Shown here: positions 35,666-43,455 of the stretch, in pieces | How positions within the stretch are numbered: position 1 is the stretch's first letter | How the letters are laid out: each line of letters opens with the position of its first letter | Source of the DNA: an uncultured Ruthenibacterium sp. | GTDB taxonomy: Bacteria; Bacillota; Clostridia; Oscillospirales; Ruminococcaceae | Assembly: GCA_944386555.1 (NCBI GenBank) | Contig: CALXBN010000037.1 | Coordinates: 1 to 52,820, forward strand | Direction: 5' to 3' | DNA: 52,820 nt | The notes under the pieces: generated by a model | Seen by the model: only the letters and a program-made list of their open reading frames with translations | What the model was told of the DNA's origin: nothing | Databases searched by the model: none | Translations under genes and position numbers: made by a program

Positions 35666-36885
35666 ACGGTGCAAAGAAGTTTTTCTGTACGATACTGGCG
35701 CTGCTGCTGTGTGCCGGCCTGGCCCCCGGGGCCCTGGCCCAGGTGGAGGTACGGGGAGGATACGATTACACCCGTTTCCGGGACCAGGACATCACGCTGA
35801 ATGTGTACAACTGGGGCGAATACATCTCCGACGGCGAGGACGGCTCTATGGATGTGGTGCAGGAATTCGAAGAGCTGACCGGCATCCGGGTGAATTACAC
35901 CACCTTCGATACCAACGAGAGCCTGTATGCCAAGCTGAAGAGCGGCGGCGGCGATTACGATGTGATCATCCCCAGCGACTACATGATCGGCAAAATGATC
36001 AACGAGGGTATGCTGGAAGAGCTGGACATGGGAAATATCCCCAATTTTGACCTCATTGACGACAGCTGCAAAAGCCAGCCCTACGACCCGGACAACAGGT
36101 ACAGCGTGGCCTACACCTGGGGCGTTGTGGGCATTGTGTACAACAAAACCATGGTGGATGAGGCCGATTTGGAGCAGGGATGGGGCATCTTGTGGGATCC
36201 CAAATATGCGGGCAATATCCTGATGTTCAACAACAGCCGGGACGCCTTTGCCATCGCGGCTAAAATGCTGGGCAATTCGCTGAACCCGGCCTCCACGGAT
36301 GAAGTGGATGCCGCAGCTGCCAAGCTGAAAGAGCAGAAAGCCGTGGTACAGGCTTATGTGATGGACGAGGTGTTCGACAAAATGATCGGCGAGGAGGCGG
36401 CCCTGGCACCCTATTATGCCGGCGACGGCATTACCATGATGGCCGACAACGAAAACCTGGGCATGTTCCTGCCCGCCGAGGGAACCAACCGCTTCGGCGA
36501 CGCCATGTGCATCCCCAAGGGCGCCCGGAACAAAGAGGCCGCCGAAATGTTCATCAATTTCATGTGCGAGACGCCGGTGGCCCTGGCCAACACCGAGTAC
36601 ATCTGCTATTCCAGCCCGCAGAAAGAGGTGCGGGCCCTGCTGCCGGCGGAGCTGTCCGAAAGCGAGCTGATGTACCCCGGCCAGGAGTATCTGGCCCTGT
36701 GCGAAGCCATGCTGGTGCTGCCCGATGACATCAACAGCGCCATGGACAGGGCGTGGAGCGATGTGCGGAGCTATGATACCTCCGGCAACGGATGGATCTT
36801 TCCGATCATTCTGGCCGCCATGCTGGCCCTGGCGGCGTTCAATTACTGGCGCAGGGCCGCCCAGAAGCGCAGGACGGAATTCTGA
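35662..36885 (+). CDS. potD: Spermidine/putrescine-binding protein PotD, with C-terminal membrane anchor
   Basis: 407 residues. The signal segment (KKFFCTILALLLCAGLAPGA) is followed by the PotD-type domain: LNVYNWGEYISDG, YTTFDTNESLYAKL, YDVIIPSDYMIGKM and AYTWGVVGIVYNK, with acidic and aromatic residues of the polyamine pocket. The lipobox is poor (LLLC). Unusually, the protein ends in a hydrophobic helix (WIFPIILAAMLALAAFNYW, about residues 378-396) and a basic RRAAQKRR tail, so it is probably held at the outer membrane face by its C-terminus. ATG 35662 overlaps the potC stop; a GTG at 35644 is less likely. Confidence 0.92.
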   Translation: MNGAKKFFCTILALLLCAGLAPGALAQVEVRGGYDYTRFRDQDITLNVYNWGEYISDGEDGSMDVVQEFEELTGIRVNYTTFDTNESLYAKLKSGGGDYDVIIPSDYMIGKMINEGMLEELDMGNIPNFDLIDDSCKSQPYDPDNRYSVAYTWGVVGIVYNKTMVDEADLEQGWGILWDPKYAGNILMFNNSRDAFAIAAKMLGNSLNPASTDEVDAAAAKLKEQKAVVQAYVMDEVFDKMIGEEAALAPYYAGDGITMMADNENLGMFLPAEGTNRFGDAMCIPKGARNKEAAEMFINFMCETPVALANTEYICYSSPQKEVRALLPAELSESELMYPGQEYLALCEAMLVLPDDINSAMDRAWSDVRSYDTSGNGWIFPIILAAMLALAAFNYWRRAAQKRRTEF

Positions 36886-36910
36886 GCGTCGCCGGGACGC
36901 AGTACACCGG

Positions 36911-36955
36911 AAAACAGGCGCCGGCGCAGGGAGAAATCCCCGCGCCGGCGCCTGT
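36911..36955 (-). terminator. Terminator between potD and the GntR gene
   Basis: Perfect 13-base-pair GC-rich stem (36915-36927 with 36942-36954). On the minus strand it is followed by T-G-TTTT, making it a terminator for the GntR gene; for potD it lacks a T-run but is strong enough to act from both sides. Confidence 0.75.
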
Positions 36956-37013
36956 GCACTTATGCCGCGGTGCGCCCCCGGCGATGTGGGAACGACACCG
37001 GTGCGCTGTCCGG

Positions 37014-37637
37014 TCAATAGCCGAAGTCCCCCAGGTCCAGCCGCAGGGCCTCGTCGGCGGCGCGCATATCCCGGCGCTCCAGCGCATCAATCAGCGGCGC
37101 ATGATAGCGGATGTCAACGGTGATCACGCTGCGGCTCCATTTGTCCCAATAGTATTGGGCGTATGCCCGCCGCAGGATGTTCATCACATCGTCCAGGCGG
37201 TCGTAAGCGAATTTGTTGCCGCAGAACGAGACCAGCTTCAAATGAAAAGCGTGGTTGCATTTCCAGTGCGCCCACAGGTCCTGCGCGCCGGCGGTGTCCC
37301 GGCAGGCGTCGTTCAGCTGCTGCAGCTGGCGGATCTCCGCGGGGCCGATGCGGTCCAGGGCAAGGCGGATGCAGCCGCTCTCCAGAATGTAGCGGTATTG
37401 CAGGATGTCTTCGATCTCCTGGCGCTCGATGCGCAGCACCTGGTAGCCGCAGCGGGGAATGTTGTGCAGCACCCCCTCCTTGCACAGCGCCACCAGGGCC
37501 TCCCGCACAGTGGTTTTGCTGCAGCCGTATTTTTCGATCAGCTCCCGTTCGGTGACGATCTGGTTGGGCGTATAAACACCGCACAGGATGTCGTGCATTA
37601 CGGCGTGGTACACCTGGGTTGAAATGGATGGCTTCAT
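37014..37637 (-). CDS. GntR-family (FadR/FCD subfamily) transcriptional regulator
   Basis: 207 residues. The N-terminal winged helix-turn-helix reads IVTERELIEKYGCSKTTVRE followed by ALVALCKEGVL. The C-terminal all-helical FCD ligand domain includes the typical NHAFHLKLVSFCGN and RYHAPLIDALERRD blocks with His residues that usually bind metal or a carboxylate ligand. Start at 37637 has AGGAGG upstream on its strand; a longer frame from 37697 is less likely. It is divergent from the cysteine desulfidase-type gene with a 182-base gap containing inverted repeats, so it is very probably that operon's regulator; the effector is unknown. Confidence 0.88.
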   Translation of the reverse strand: MKPSISTQVYHAVMHDILCGVYTPNQIVTERELIEKYGCSKTTVREALVALCKEGVLHNIPRCGYQVLRIERQEIEDILQYRYILESGCIRLALDRIGPAEIRQLQQLNDACRDTAGAQDLWAHWKCNHAFHLKLVSFCGNKFAYDRLDDVMNILRRAYAQYYWDKWSRSVITVDIRYHAPLIDALERRDMRAADEALRLDLGDFGY

Positions 37638-37715
37638 GACAGGTCCTCCTATCGGCATTCTGCACGACAAATTGTAAAGAATTTCGGCAGATTTCACAAG
37701 GTTTCGGCAAAGTGC

Positions 37716-37751
37716 TTGTCATTTGATATGACTACTGGTATGATTAGACCA
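37716..37751 (+). promoter_or_regulatory. Promoter with overlapping inverted repeats (candidate GntR operator)
   Basis: TTGTCA at 37716-37721, a 17-base spacer and TATGAT at 37739-37744 make a good promoter for the rightward operon. A perfect repeat GTCAT-5-ATGAC (37718-37732) overlaps the -35 and spacer. An imperfect repeat TGGT-8-ACCA (37736-37751), with a half-site of form TGGTnTnA, covers the -10. Either fits repression by the divergent GntR protein. Confidence 0.6.
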
Positions 37752-37819
37752 ACAGCCAGACAAATAATCCTGAACAGGCCGCCCGCAGGAGGGCTTGTTC
37801 CGGAACAGGAGTGATTTAC

Positions 37820-39109
37820 ATGGACATGCCCAGCATGGACAATCATCTGCAGATCCTGCGGGAAGAGCTGGTGCCCGCCCTGGGCTGCACCGAGCCCATC
37901 GCCGTGGCGTTGGCGGCGGCCAAGGCGCGGCGCACACTGGGGGCCTTCCCGCAATCGCTCACTGCATTTTGCAGCGGGAATATCGTCAAAAACGTCAAAG
38001 CAGTCACCGTGCCCAATTCCGGCGGGCTGCGGGGCATTGAGGCCGCGGCTGTGCTGGGGGCGGTGGGCGGAGACGCCGACGCCCAGCTGGAAGTGCTGGC
38101 CGCCGTGACGCCGGCAGACATTCAAACCACCCGCCGGCTGCTGGAGCAGGAATTTTGCACCACCCGTCTGGTGGACGGCGTGGACAAACTGTATATCTGT
38201 GTATTGGCCGAAGGCGGCGGCCACAAAGCGGCAGTCACCATCGAAGGCCATCACACCCATGTCTCGCAGGTGACGCTGGATGGCCGGTGCCTGTACCGGG
38301 ACCAAACCCCAGCGGGAGGCGATGTGCGCAGGGGGGACCGCAGCGCCCTCACGATCGCGTCCATTCTGGAATTTGCCGGCGAGGCCCCGCTGGACCAACT
38401 GCGGCCCATCCTGATGCGGCAGGTGGAGTGCAACATGGCCATTGCCCAGGCGGGGCTGGAAAACCCCTATGGCGCCGGGGTGGCCCGTGCCCTGCTGGAC
38501 GAACCGGACCCCTCGGTGCTGACGGTGGCGCGTGCCCGGGCGGCGGCGGCCAGTGAGGCGCGCATGTCCGGCTGCCCGCTGCCGGTAGTGATCAACTCCG
38601 GTTCCGGCAACCAGGGCATCACGGTCAGCGTTCCGGTAGCCGCTTATGCCGCGGCCAAAGGCGTTGGGGAAGAGCGCATGCTGCGTGCCCTGGCCGTCAG
38701 CAACCTGGTGTCCATCCATCTGAAATACTACATCGGGGACCTGTCGGCTTTCTGCGGGGCGGTAACGGCCAGCTGCGGCGTGGGCGCGGCCCTGGCCTGG
38801 CTGGACGGCGGCGGCTACGAAGCTGTGGCCGACACAATCACCAACACGCTGGCAGCTGTCAGCGGCATTTTCTGCGACGGCGCCAAGCCTTCCTGTGCGG
38901 CCAAAATCAGCGCTGCGCTGGACGCTGCCTTCACCAGTTATCACATGGCGATGGGCCATCGCGCTTTCCGCCCAGGCGAAGGCGTGGTGGGCGGCGATGT
39001 GGAGCAGACCATCCGCAGCGTGGGGCTCATCGGCCGGGAGGGCATGGAGGTCGCCGACAAGGAGATCCTGCAGGTGATGATGCATCCCGGCGCAGAGATG
39101 TTTCCATAA
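37820..39109 (+). CDS. L-cysteine desulfidase-type protein (UPF0597/CyuA, serine dehydratase alpha-like)
   Basis: 429 residues of the UPF0597/YhaM (CyuA) family, iron-sulfur enzymes related to L-serine dehydratase alpha; characterised members break L-cysteine into pyruvate, ammonia and sulfide. Family blocks are VPALGCTEPIAVALAAAKA, VINSGSGNQGITVSVPVAAY, YIGDLSAFCGAV and IFCDGAKPSCAAKI; the cysteines in these blocks are candidate Fe-S ligands. ATG 37820 has AGGAG 8 bases upstream. It is the first gene of a three-gene run with a thiazoline hydrolase-type protein and a symporter, under a divergent GntR regulator. Serine or another amino acid as substrate cannot be ruled out. Confidence 0.83.
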   Translation: MDMPSMDNHLQILREELVPALGCTEPIAVALAAAKARRTLGAFPQSLTAFCSGNIVKNVKAVTVPNSGGLRGIEAAAVLGAVGGDADAQLEVLAAVTPADIQTTRRLLEQEFCTTRLVDGVDKLYICVLAEGGGHKAAVTIEGHHTHVSQVTLDGRCLYRDQTPAGGDVRRGDRSALTIASILEFAGEAPLDQLRPILMRQVECNMAIAQAGLENPYGAGVARALLDEPDPSVLTVARARAAAASEARMSGCPLPVVINSGSGNQGITVSVPVAAYAAAKGVGEERMLRALAVSNLVSIHLKYYIGDLSAFCGAVTASCGVGAALAWLDGGGYEAVADTITNTLAAVSGIFCDGAKPSCAAKISAALDAAFTSYHMAMGHRAFRPGEGVVGGDVEQTIRSVGLIGREGMEVADKEILQVMMHPGAEMFP

Positions 39110-39236
39110 ACATCTTAAAATGATTTGCCAAAAATGTCAAGCATCTGCCCTTTGAATCGAGCGCGTATCTGCGGGAAAACCCCGGTTTGACGGGGCCTCG
39201 CGGGCAAAAAATAAAGAAAGAGGATTGGTGAACAGG

Positions 39237-39755
39237 ATGAGCAAGATCAAAAATGAATGGCCTACGCAGAATTATATGGCGCTGCTGTATCGGCGGGCAC
39301 TGGCCTCTGCCGCCCAAAAGACCGGCCTGAACGCCGTGGCTTTTGAAAAGCGCGGTATCCCCTACGAGGAAGTGTACAGGGAATCCTCCCGCACGCTGGC
39401 CCGCCAGAATGCCGCCAATTTCCGGGCGAAAATGGATGATCCCAGCGATTTGCGCCAATGGGGCGAACAGATGACGCCCGAGCTGGGCCGCGAGGCATTC
39501 GGTATGGAAGTGATTGAGTCCACGCCGGACTGCTTTGCCATGGATATGCACTTCTGCCCGCATTTGAAGGGCTGGCAGGAGCTGGGCCTGGACGATGATA
39601 TGTGCGCCAAGCTGTGCGACCTGGCGATGGCCGGCGATTTTGCCATGGCGGACGCCATGGGTTACGAGCTGGAAAATCCCACCCGCCTGGCCAACGGCGA
39701 CTGTGCGTGCAGGGTGATCTACCGGCGCAAAAAGCAGCCGGAAGGACAGGAGTAA
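39237..39755 (+). CDS. L-2-amino-thiazoline-4-carboxylate hydrolase family protein
   Basis: 172 residues. The C-terminal half matches my memory of the ATC hydrolase family (Pfam ATC_hydrolase): MHFCPHLKGWQELGLDDDMC, then a cysteine in KLCDLA, an acidic stretch and RLANGDCACRVIYRRKK. The named member opens the ring of 2-amino-thiazoline-4-carboxylate to N-carbamoyl-cysteine on the way to L-cysteine; most relatives are uncharacterised. The start is uncertain: ATG 39237 has AGAGGA 12 bases upstream; TTG 39225 and GTG 39228 are alternatives. Lying between a cysteine desulfidase-type gene and a symporter, it suggests a cysteine-releasing step, an inference from context. Confidence 0.68.
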   Translation: MSKIKNEWPTQNYMALLYRRALASAAQKTGLNAVAFEKRGIPYEEVYRESSRTLARQNAANFRAKMDDPSDLRQWGEQMTPELGREAFGMEVIESTPDCFAMDMHFCPHLKGWQELGLDDDMCAKLCDLAMAGDFAMADAMGYELENPTRLANGDCACRVIYRRKKQPEGQE

Positions 39756-39826
39756 ACGCCCGGCGGGCGGGCCTGCCAACCGCTGTGTGAGGATCGGTAA
39801 AAATCGGTGAAAAAGGAGAGAATCAT

Positions 39827-41251
39827 ATGAAACACAAAAACGAAGCCCCTGCGGCGTCGCCACTGGCGCCGCCTCTGCCCCGGAAACTGCGCCTGTTTTA
39901 TGGCATTGGCGAGTTTGGCCAGCAGTTTTCCGTCATCTCGCTGAGCATGTTCCTGCTGTTTTTCTATACGGATGTGCTGAAAATCAGCCCTGCGGCGGCC
40001 GGCGTGCTGATGCTGATCGCCAAGCTGTGGGACGGCGTCAACGATCCCATCATGGGCGTTCTGATCGACCGCAGCCGGGGCAAACACGGCAAATGCCGCA
40101 CGTTTCTGCTGCGCTGGGCCGTGCCGGCGGGCGTGTTCTTCTGGCTGATGTTCAACGCGCCGGACCTGAGCCCTACGGCCAAGCTGGTGTATGCTTATGT
40201 CACCTACTTCGGCCAGGATCTGTGCTACACGGCCACCGGCATTGCCTATACCACGCTGATCGCCCGCATTACCAGCGACCCGCTGCAGCGTGTGGCCCTG
40301 AACCAGAGCCGCGCATTCATCTCCATGTTCACGGCCATTTTTGTTTCCAGCATGACACTTTCGCTGATTGAAACGGCCGGCGGCGGCAATTATGTGATGG
40401 GCTTCCGCATCGTGATGGCTGTGTACGCCGTGCTGCTGGTGCTGGGATATTTTGGGGTATTCTGGCTGACCCGCGGCTATGACAAACAGGACGTGGCAAC
40501 AGAGGAAGAACTGGCGCAAGCAGCCCAGGCCAAAGCGGACCGGGGCAATGTGAAGGAATCTTTGAAGGCGCTGCTGCAGAACAATATGTGGCGCTGGTTT
40601 GTGGTCAGTACGCTGCTGTATTACGGCACGTCCTCCATCACGCAGGGCCTGCTGATCTACTATGTGCGTGACTACATCGGCAATTCCAGCCTGACGGGCA
40701 TCGCCAGCCTGATGTCCATGGTGTCCGGCTTCCTGGCCATCGTGCTGCTGCAGTTCTTTGCCAAGCGCATGGGTAAGGTGCGCGCCAGCATCATGGGCCT
40801 GGCTATTGCCCTGGTGTGCATGTCCGTGCGCATCATCACCCAAGACCACTCCATCCCTCTGTATCTGGGCTGCCTGCTGGTTTCCGGCTTCGGCCTGTCC
40901 CTGTTCTCCTCGCTGATCGTGCCCAACCTGATGGACAGCATCGACTACGGCGAGTGGAAAACCGGCATCCGCAGCGACGCGCTGGTGATGTCGGCCAACA
41001 GCTTCGGCACCAAGGTGGGCCAGGGCCTGGGAACCTCATCCATCGCCTTTATGCTGGAGGCGCTGGGCTATGAGGAATCCCTGGCGGTACAGCCCGCCGG
41101 CTATGTCACCGGCATCCACTGGCTGGCTACCATCATTCCCTGGATCGTATATGCCGTGCTGATCGTAGTGATGCTGCAGATTTATCGCTATGAGAAAAAG
41201 ATGCCCGCCGTGCGCGCCGAACTGGCGGCGCGTCACGGCCGCGAGGCATGA
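39827..41251 (+). CDS. GPH-family (MelB-like) cation symporter, MFS superfamily
   Basis: 474-residue membrane transporter with about 12 helices. Glycoside-pentoside-hexuronide signatures are visible: YGIGEFGQQFSV at the start, LWDGVNDPIMGVLIDRS with the conserved Asp pair of helix/loop 2-3, GKCRTFLLRW and the YGEWKTGIRSD block typical of the MelB/YihP/UidB group. ATG 39827 follows AAAAAGGAGAG. It is the last gene of the operon, 71 bases after the ATC hydrolase-type gene, before a perfect terminator. GPH members usually carry sugars with Na+ or H+; here the neighbours suggest an amino acid-like or thiazoline substrate. Confidence 0.86.
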   Translation: MKHKNEAPAASPLAPPLPRKLRLFYGIGEFGQQFSVISLSMFLLFFYTDVLKISPAAAGVLMLIAKLWDGVNDPIMGVLIDRSRGKHGKCRTFLLRWAVPAGVFFWLMFNAPDLSPTAKLVYAYVTYFGQDLCYTATGIAYTTLIARITSDPLQRVALNQSRAFISMFTAIFVSSMTLSLIETAGGGNYVMGFRIVMAVYAVLLVLGYFGVFWLTRGYDKQDVATEEELAQAAQAKADRGNVKESLKALLQNNMWRWFVVSTLLYYGTSSITQGLLIYYVRDYIGNSSLTGIASLMSMVSGFLAIVLLQFFAKRMGKVRASIMGLAIALVCMSVRIITQDHSIPLYLGCLLVSGFGLSLFSSLIVPNLMDSIDYGEWKTGIRSDALVMSANSFGTKVGQGLGTSSIAFMLEALGYEESLAVQPAGYVTGIHWLATIIPWIVYAVLIVVMLQIYRYEKKMPAVRAELAARHGREA

Positions 41252-41264
41252 ACGGCACAATATG

Positions 41265-41297
41265 AAAAAAGCCCGATCCTGCGATCGGGCTTTTTTT
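41265..41297. terminator. Bidirectional terminator after the symporter gene
   Basis: A stem of 8 GC-rich base pairs (41271-41278 with 41283-41290), extended by six A facing seven T, with a 4-base loop. It closes the rightward operon. Confidence 0.9.
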
Positions 41298-41581
41298 ATC
41301 CGCCATCGGGTTTCGTGCAATGCGGTTCGCTGTTGCGGGGAAGAGGATGGGCTGTGGAGGAAGAACAAAGAACCTCCGGCCGAAGCCGGAGGGTTCGCGC
41401 GGGCCGGGGCCTGCAAAAACGTGGCAGAGGCGGTCAGTTTAGATCGCAAACACCTGCAAAAGGGTGGTAGCGACAGTGAACCGCCGCGAGGGCGTTTGCA
41501 ACCGAGCAGGCGAGCCGAGCGTGCCCTTTTGCGGAAAAGGAGGAGAAGGGAGCGGGCGGATGGCTTCTTTTTCGCCAAAGG
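41298..41581. other. Intergenic region without a convincing gene
   Basis: About 280 bases between the operon terminator and the tRNA cluster. An 8-base-pair hairpin (41373-41380 with 41385-41392) and a second near-perfect one at 41551-41589 (T-rich arm against A-rich arm) are present. Short frames exist on both strands but lack ribosome sites and conserved features. The purine-rich segment 41440-41560 has the look of a dispersed intergenic repeat. Confidence 0.4.
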
Positions 41582-41619
41582 CAAAAAAGAAGTCGGAGCA
41601 AAGCGGACTTTGCTCCGAC
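41582..41619 (-). terminator. Terminator after tRNA-Gln
   Basis: Perfect 12-base-pair stem (41592-41603 with 41608-41619), 4-base loop; on the minus strand it is followed by TTC and six T. It lies directly downstream of tRNA-Gln. Confidence 0.82.
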
Positions 41620-41620
41620 G

Positions 41621-41696
41621 TGGTTGGGCTGGCTGGATTCGAACCAGCGGAATGACGGAGTCAAAGTCCGTTGCCTTACCCCTTGGCGACAGCCCA
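41621..41696 (-). tRNA. tRNA-Gln (anticodon TTG)
   Basis: Read on the minus strand: a perfect 7-base-pair acceptor stem (TGGGCTG with CAGCCCA), D-arm GCCAAGGGGTAAGGC, anticodon loop ACTTTGACT region with TTG, T-arm with GGTTCGAATCC, and an encoded CCA after discriminator A. Decodes CAA/CAG. Last gene of the three-tRNA cluster. Confidence 0.93.
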
Positions 41697-41702
41697 TTAT
41701 GG

Positions 41703-41733
41703 AAAAACGGCAAACCTGCGTTTGCCGTTTTTT
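41703..41733. terminator. Hairpin terminator between tRNA-His and tRNA-Gln
   Basis: A 13-base-pair stem (41703-41715 with 41720-41732) and a 4-base loop, with T-runs on both strands. On the minus strand it lies after tRNA-His and before tRNA-Gln, so tRNA-Gln is either read through or needs processing or its own start. Confidence 0.8.
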
Positions 41734-41736
41734 AGA

Positions 41737-41813
41737 TGGGGTGGGAGATGGGACTCGAACCCACGACACCCAGATCCACAATCTGGTGCTCTACCGACTG
41801 AACTACACCCACC
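41737..41813 (-). tRNA. tRNA-His (anticodon GTG)
   Basis: Minus strand: the acceptor arm GTGGGTG/CTCCCAC is preceded by the extra G(-1) facing C73, the hallmark of tRNA-His; anticodon GTG in the ATTGTGGAT loop region; T-arm GGGTTCGAGTCCC; CCA encoded. One U-U mismatch is seen at acceptor pair 6-67. Confidence 0.93.
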
Positions 41814-41817
41814 ATAT

Positions 41818-41894
<77 letters not shown>

Positions 41895-41924
41895 ATATGA
41901 GCCCTTCCGGAACACTGCCTAGTT

Positions 41925-41953
41925 ATTTTAACCGGAAACGGCCCGTTTGTCAA
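41925..41953 (-). promoter_or_regulatory. Promoter of the tRNA cluster
   Basis: On the minus strand TTGACA (41953-41948), a 17-base spacer and TAAAAT (41930-41925), about 31 bases before tRNA-Arg. A strong sigma-A-type match. Confidence 0.85.
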
Positions 41954-41999
41954 GTACTATTTTTCCGTCGGCGCAAAAAAGAAGAGGGGAACGACCTGT

Positions 42000-43367
42000 T
42001 TACAGGCCGCCCTGGTCGTTGTCGCCGCTTTCGCCTGCGTCTTCCGGCAGCATGGCCACGCTTTTCAGCCGGCGCTGGATCTGCCGTGTGCGCACACCCA
42101 CCAGCTTCTCCAGTTCGCTGCCGGCTTGTTCGATACGCGCCTGGGCCTGGGCCAATGCTTTGCCGAAGGTATCGAATTCCGCTTTCACGCTGCCCAGTAC
42201 AGCCCACACTTCGCCGCTGCGTTTTTGAATGGCCAGCGTGCGGAAACCCATCTGCAGGCTGTTCAGCAGGGCGGCCATGGTGGTGGGGCCGGCAATCACT
42301 ACTTTGTACCGGGCCTGCAGGGTTTCCACCAGGCCGCGGCGCACCACTTCGGCGTACAGGCCCTCTACCGGCAGGAACATAATGCCGAAATCAGTGGTTT
42401 CAGGCGTGTGCAGGTACTTGTCACGGATGTCTTTGGCAAACCCCTTTACCCGCTGCTCCAGGATTTTGGCGGCTTCTTCCACGGCGCCGGCATCCCCGGC
42501 GTCATAGGCGTCCAGCAGGGCGGCGTAGGCATCGGCGGGAAATTTGGCGTCGATGGGCAGCCACACGGGCTGCCCGTCCCCGGCCCCGGGCAGACGTACG
42601 GCGTATTCCACCCGCTCGGTACTGCCGGGTACGGTGACAACGTTCTGTGCATATTGCTCCGGCGCCAGGATCTGTTCCAAAATGGCCCCCAGCTGGATCT
42701 CGCCCAGGATGCCCCGCGTTTTTACGTTGCTCAGCACTTTTTTCAGGTCTCCCACCCCGGCTGCCAGGTTCTGCATTTCTCCCAGCCCCTTGTATACGTT
42801 TTCCAGCTGCTGGCTGACGCGGCTGAAGGACTGCTGCAATTTCTCGTCCAGCGTGCGCTGCAGCTTTTCGTCCACGGTGGCGCGCATCTCGTCCAGACGG
42901 CGGCCGTTGTCTGCCTGCAGGGCGGTGATGCGGCTTTCCATGGTTGCGCGGATCTGCTCCAGCTTCTGCTCGTTTTGCAACGCGTCGTTTTTCATGCGCA
43001 GTTCCACCTGCTGCAGCTGGTCGTTCACAGCGCGCTGCAGCAGGGCCTGGCGCTGGCTCAGCTGGTCGCTCAGCTCTTTCAGGCGCTGGTTCTGGCTGGA
43101 GGCCACCTGCCGCTGGGTATTGGCCTGCAGCTCGCTGGTGGTTTGCAGCGTGCGATGTACCGACTGGCCCAGTTCGCCGCTCAGGGTATGCAGTTGGGCG
43201 GCCAGTTCGCCGCGCAGCGCACGTACTTCCTCCAGCAGCTGCCCGTTGGATTCCAAAGCGGCGCGCAGGGCGCCGTCCGCACCGCTTCTGCGCCCGAAGA
43301 ACAGCCCGGCCAGCGCCAGCAGCGCAGCCGCGCCGGCCAGAATCAGGGTCAGGATCTCAATGGTCAT
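42000..43367 (-). CDS. rmuC: DNA recombination protein RmuC homologue
   Basis: 455 residues. An N-terminal membrane helix (MTIEILTLILAGAAALLALAG) is followed by a long coiled coil (about 40-200, rich in Gln, Glu and Arg). The RmuC nuclease-type domain comes next: GVGDLKKVLSNVKTRGILGE, VWLPIDAKFPADAY and YLHTPETTDFGIMFLPVEGL. RmuC proteins limit inversions at short repeats; the activity is poorly defined. The start at 43367 has AAAGGAG upstream on its strand; a longer frame from 43436 is rejected. It is convergent with nothing and reads towards the tRNA cluster. Confidence 0.92.
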   Translation of the reverse strand: MTIEILTLILAGAAALLALAGLFFGRRSGADGALRAALESNGQLLEEVRALRGELAAQLHTLSGELGQSVHRTLQTTSELQANTQRQVASSQNQRLKELSDQLSQRQALLQRAVNDQLQQVELRMKNDALQNEQKLEQIRATMESRITALQADNGRRLDEMRATVDEKLQRTLDEKLQQSFSRVSQQLENVYKGLGEMQNLAAGVGDLKKVLSNVKTRGILGEIQLGAILEQILAPEQYAQNVVTVPGSTERVEYAVRLPGAGDGQPVWLPIDAKFPADAYAALLDAYDAGDAGAVEEAAKILEQRVKGFAKDIRDKYLHTPETTDFGIMFLPVEGLYAEVVRRGLVETLQARYKVVIAGPTTMAALLNSLQMGFRTLAIQKRSGEVWAVLGSVKAEFDTFGKALAQAQARIEQAGSELEKLVGVRTRQIQRRLKSVAMLPEDAGESGDNDQGGL

Positions 43368-43455
43368 ATTACCGCTCCTTTGTACTGCCCGGCCGTGCCG
43401 GTTCATACATATAGTATACGAGCATCGGCATTGCAAATCAACCGGAAAGGATGGG

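Noticed and set aside
42544..43455. Long upstream extension of the polysaccharide deacetylase frame
   Set aside because: It lies entirely over rmuC on the other strand; ATG 43456 gives a normal signal helix and domain length.
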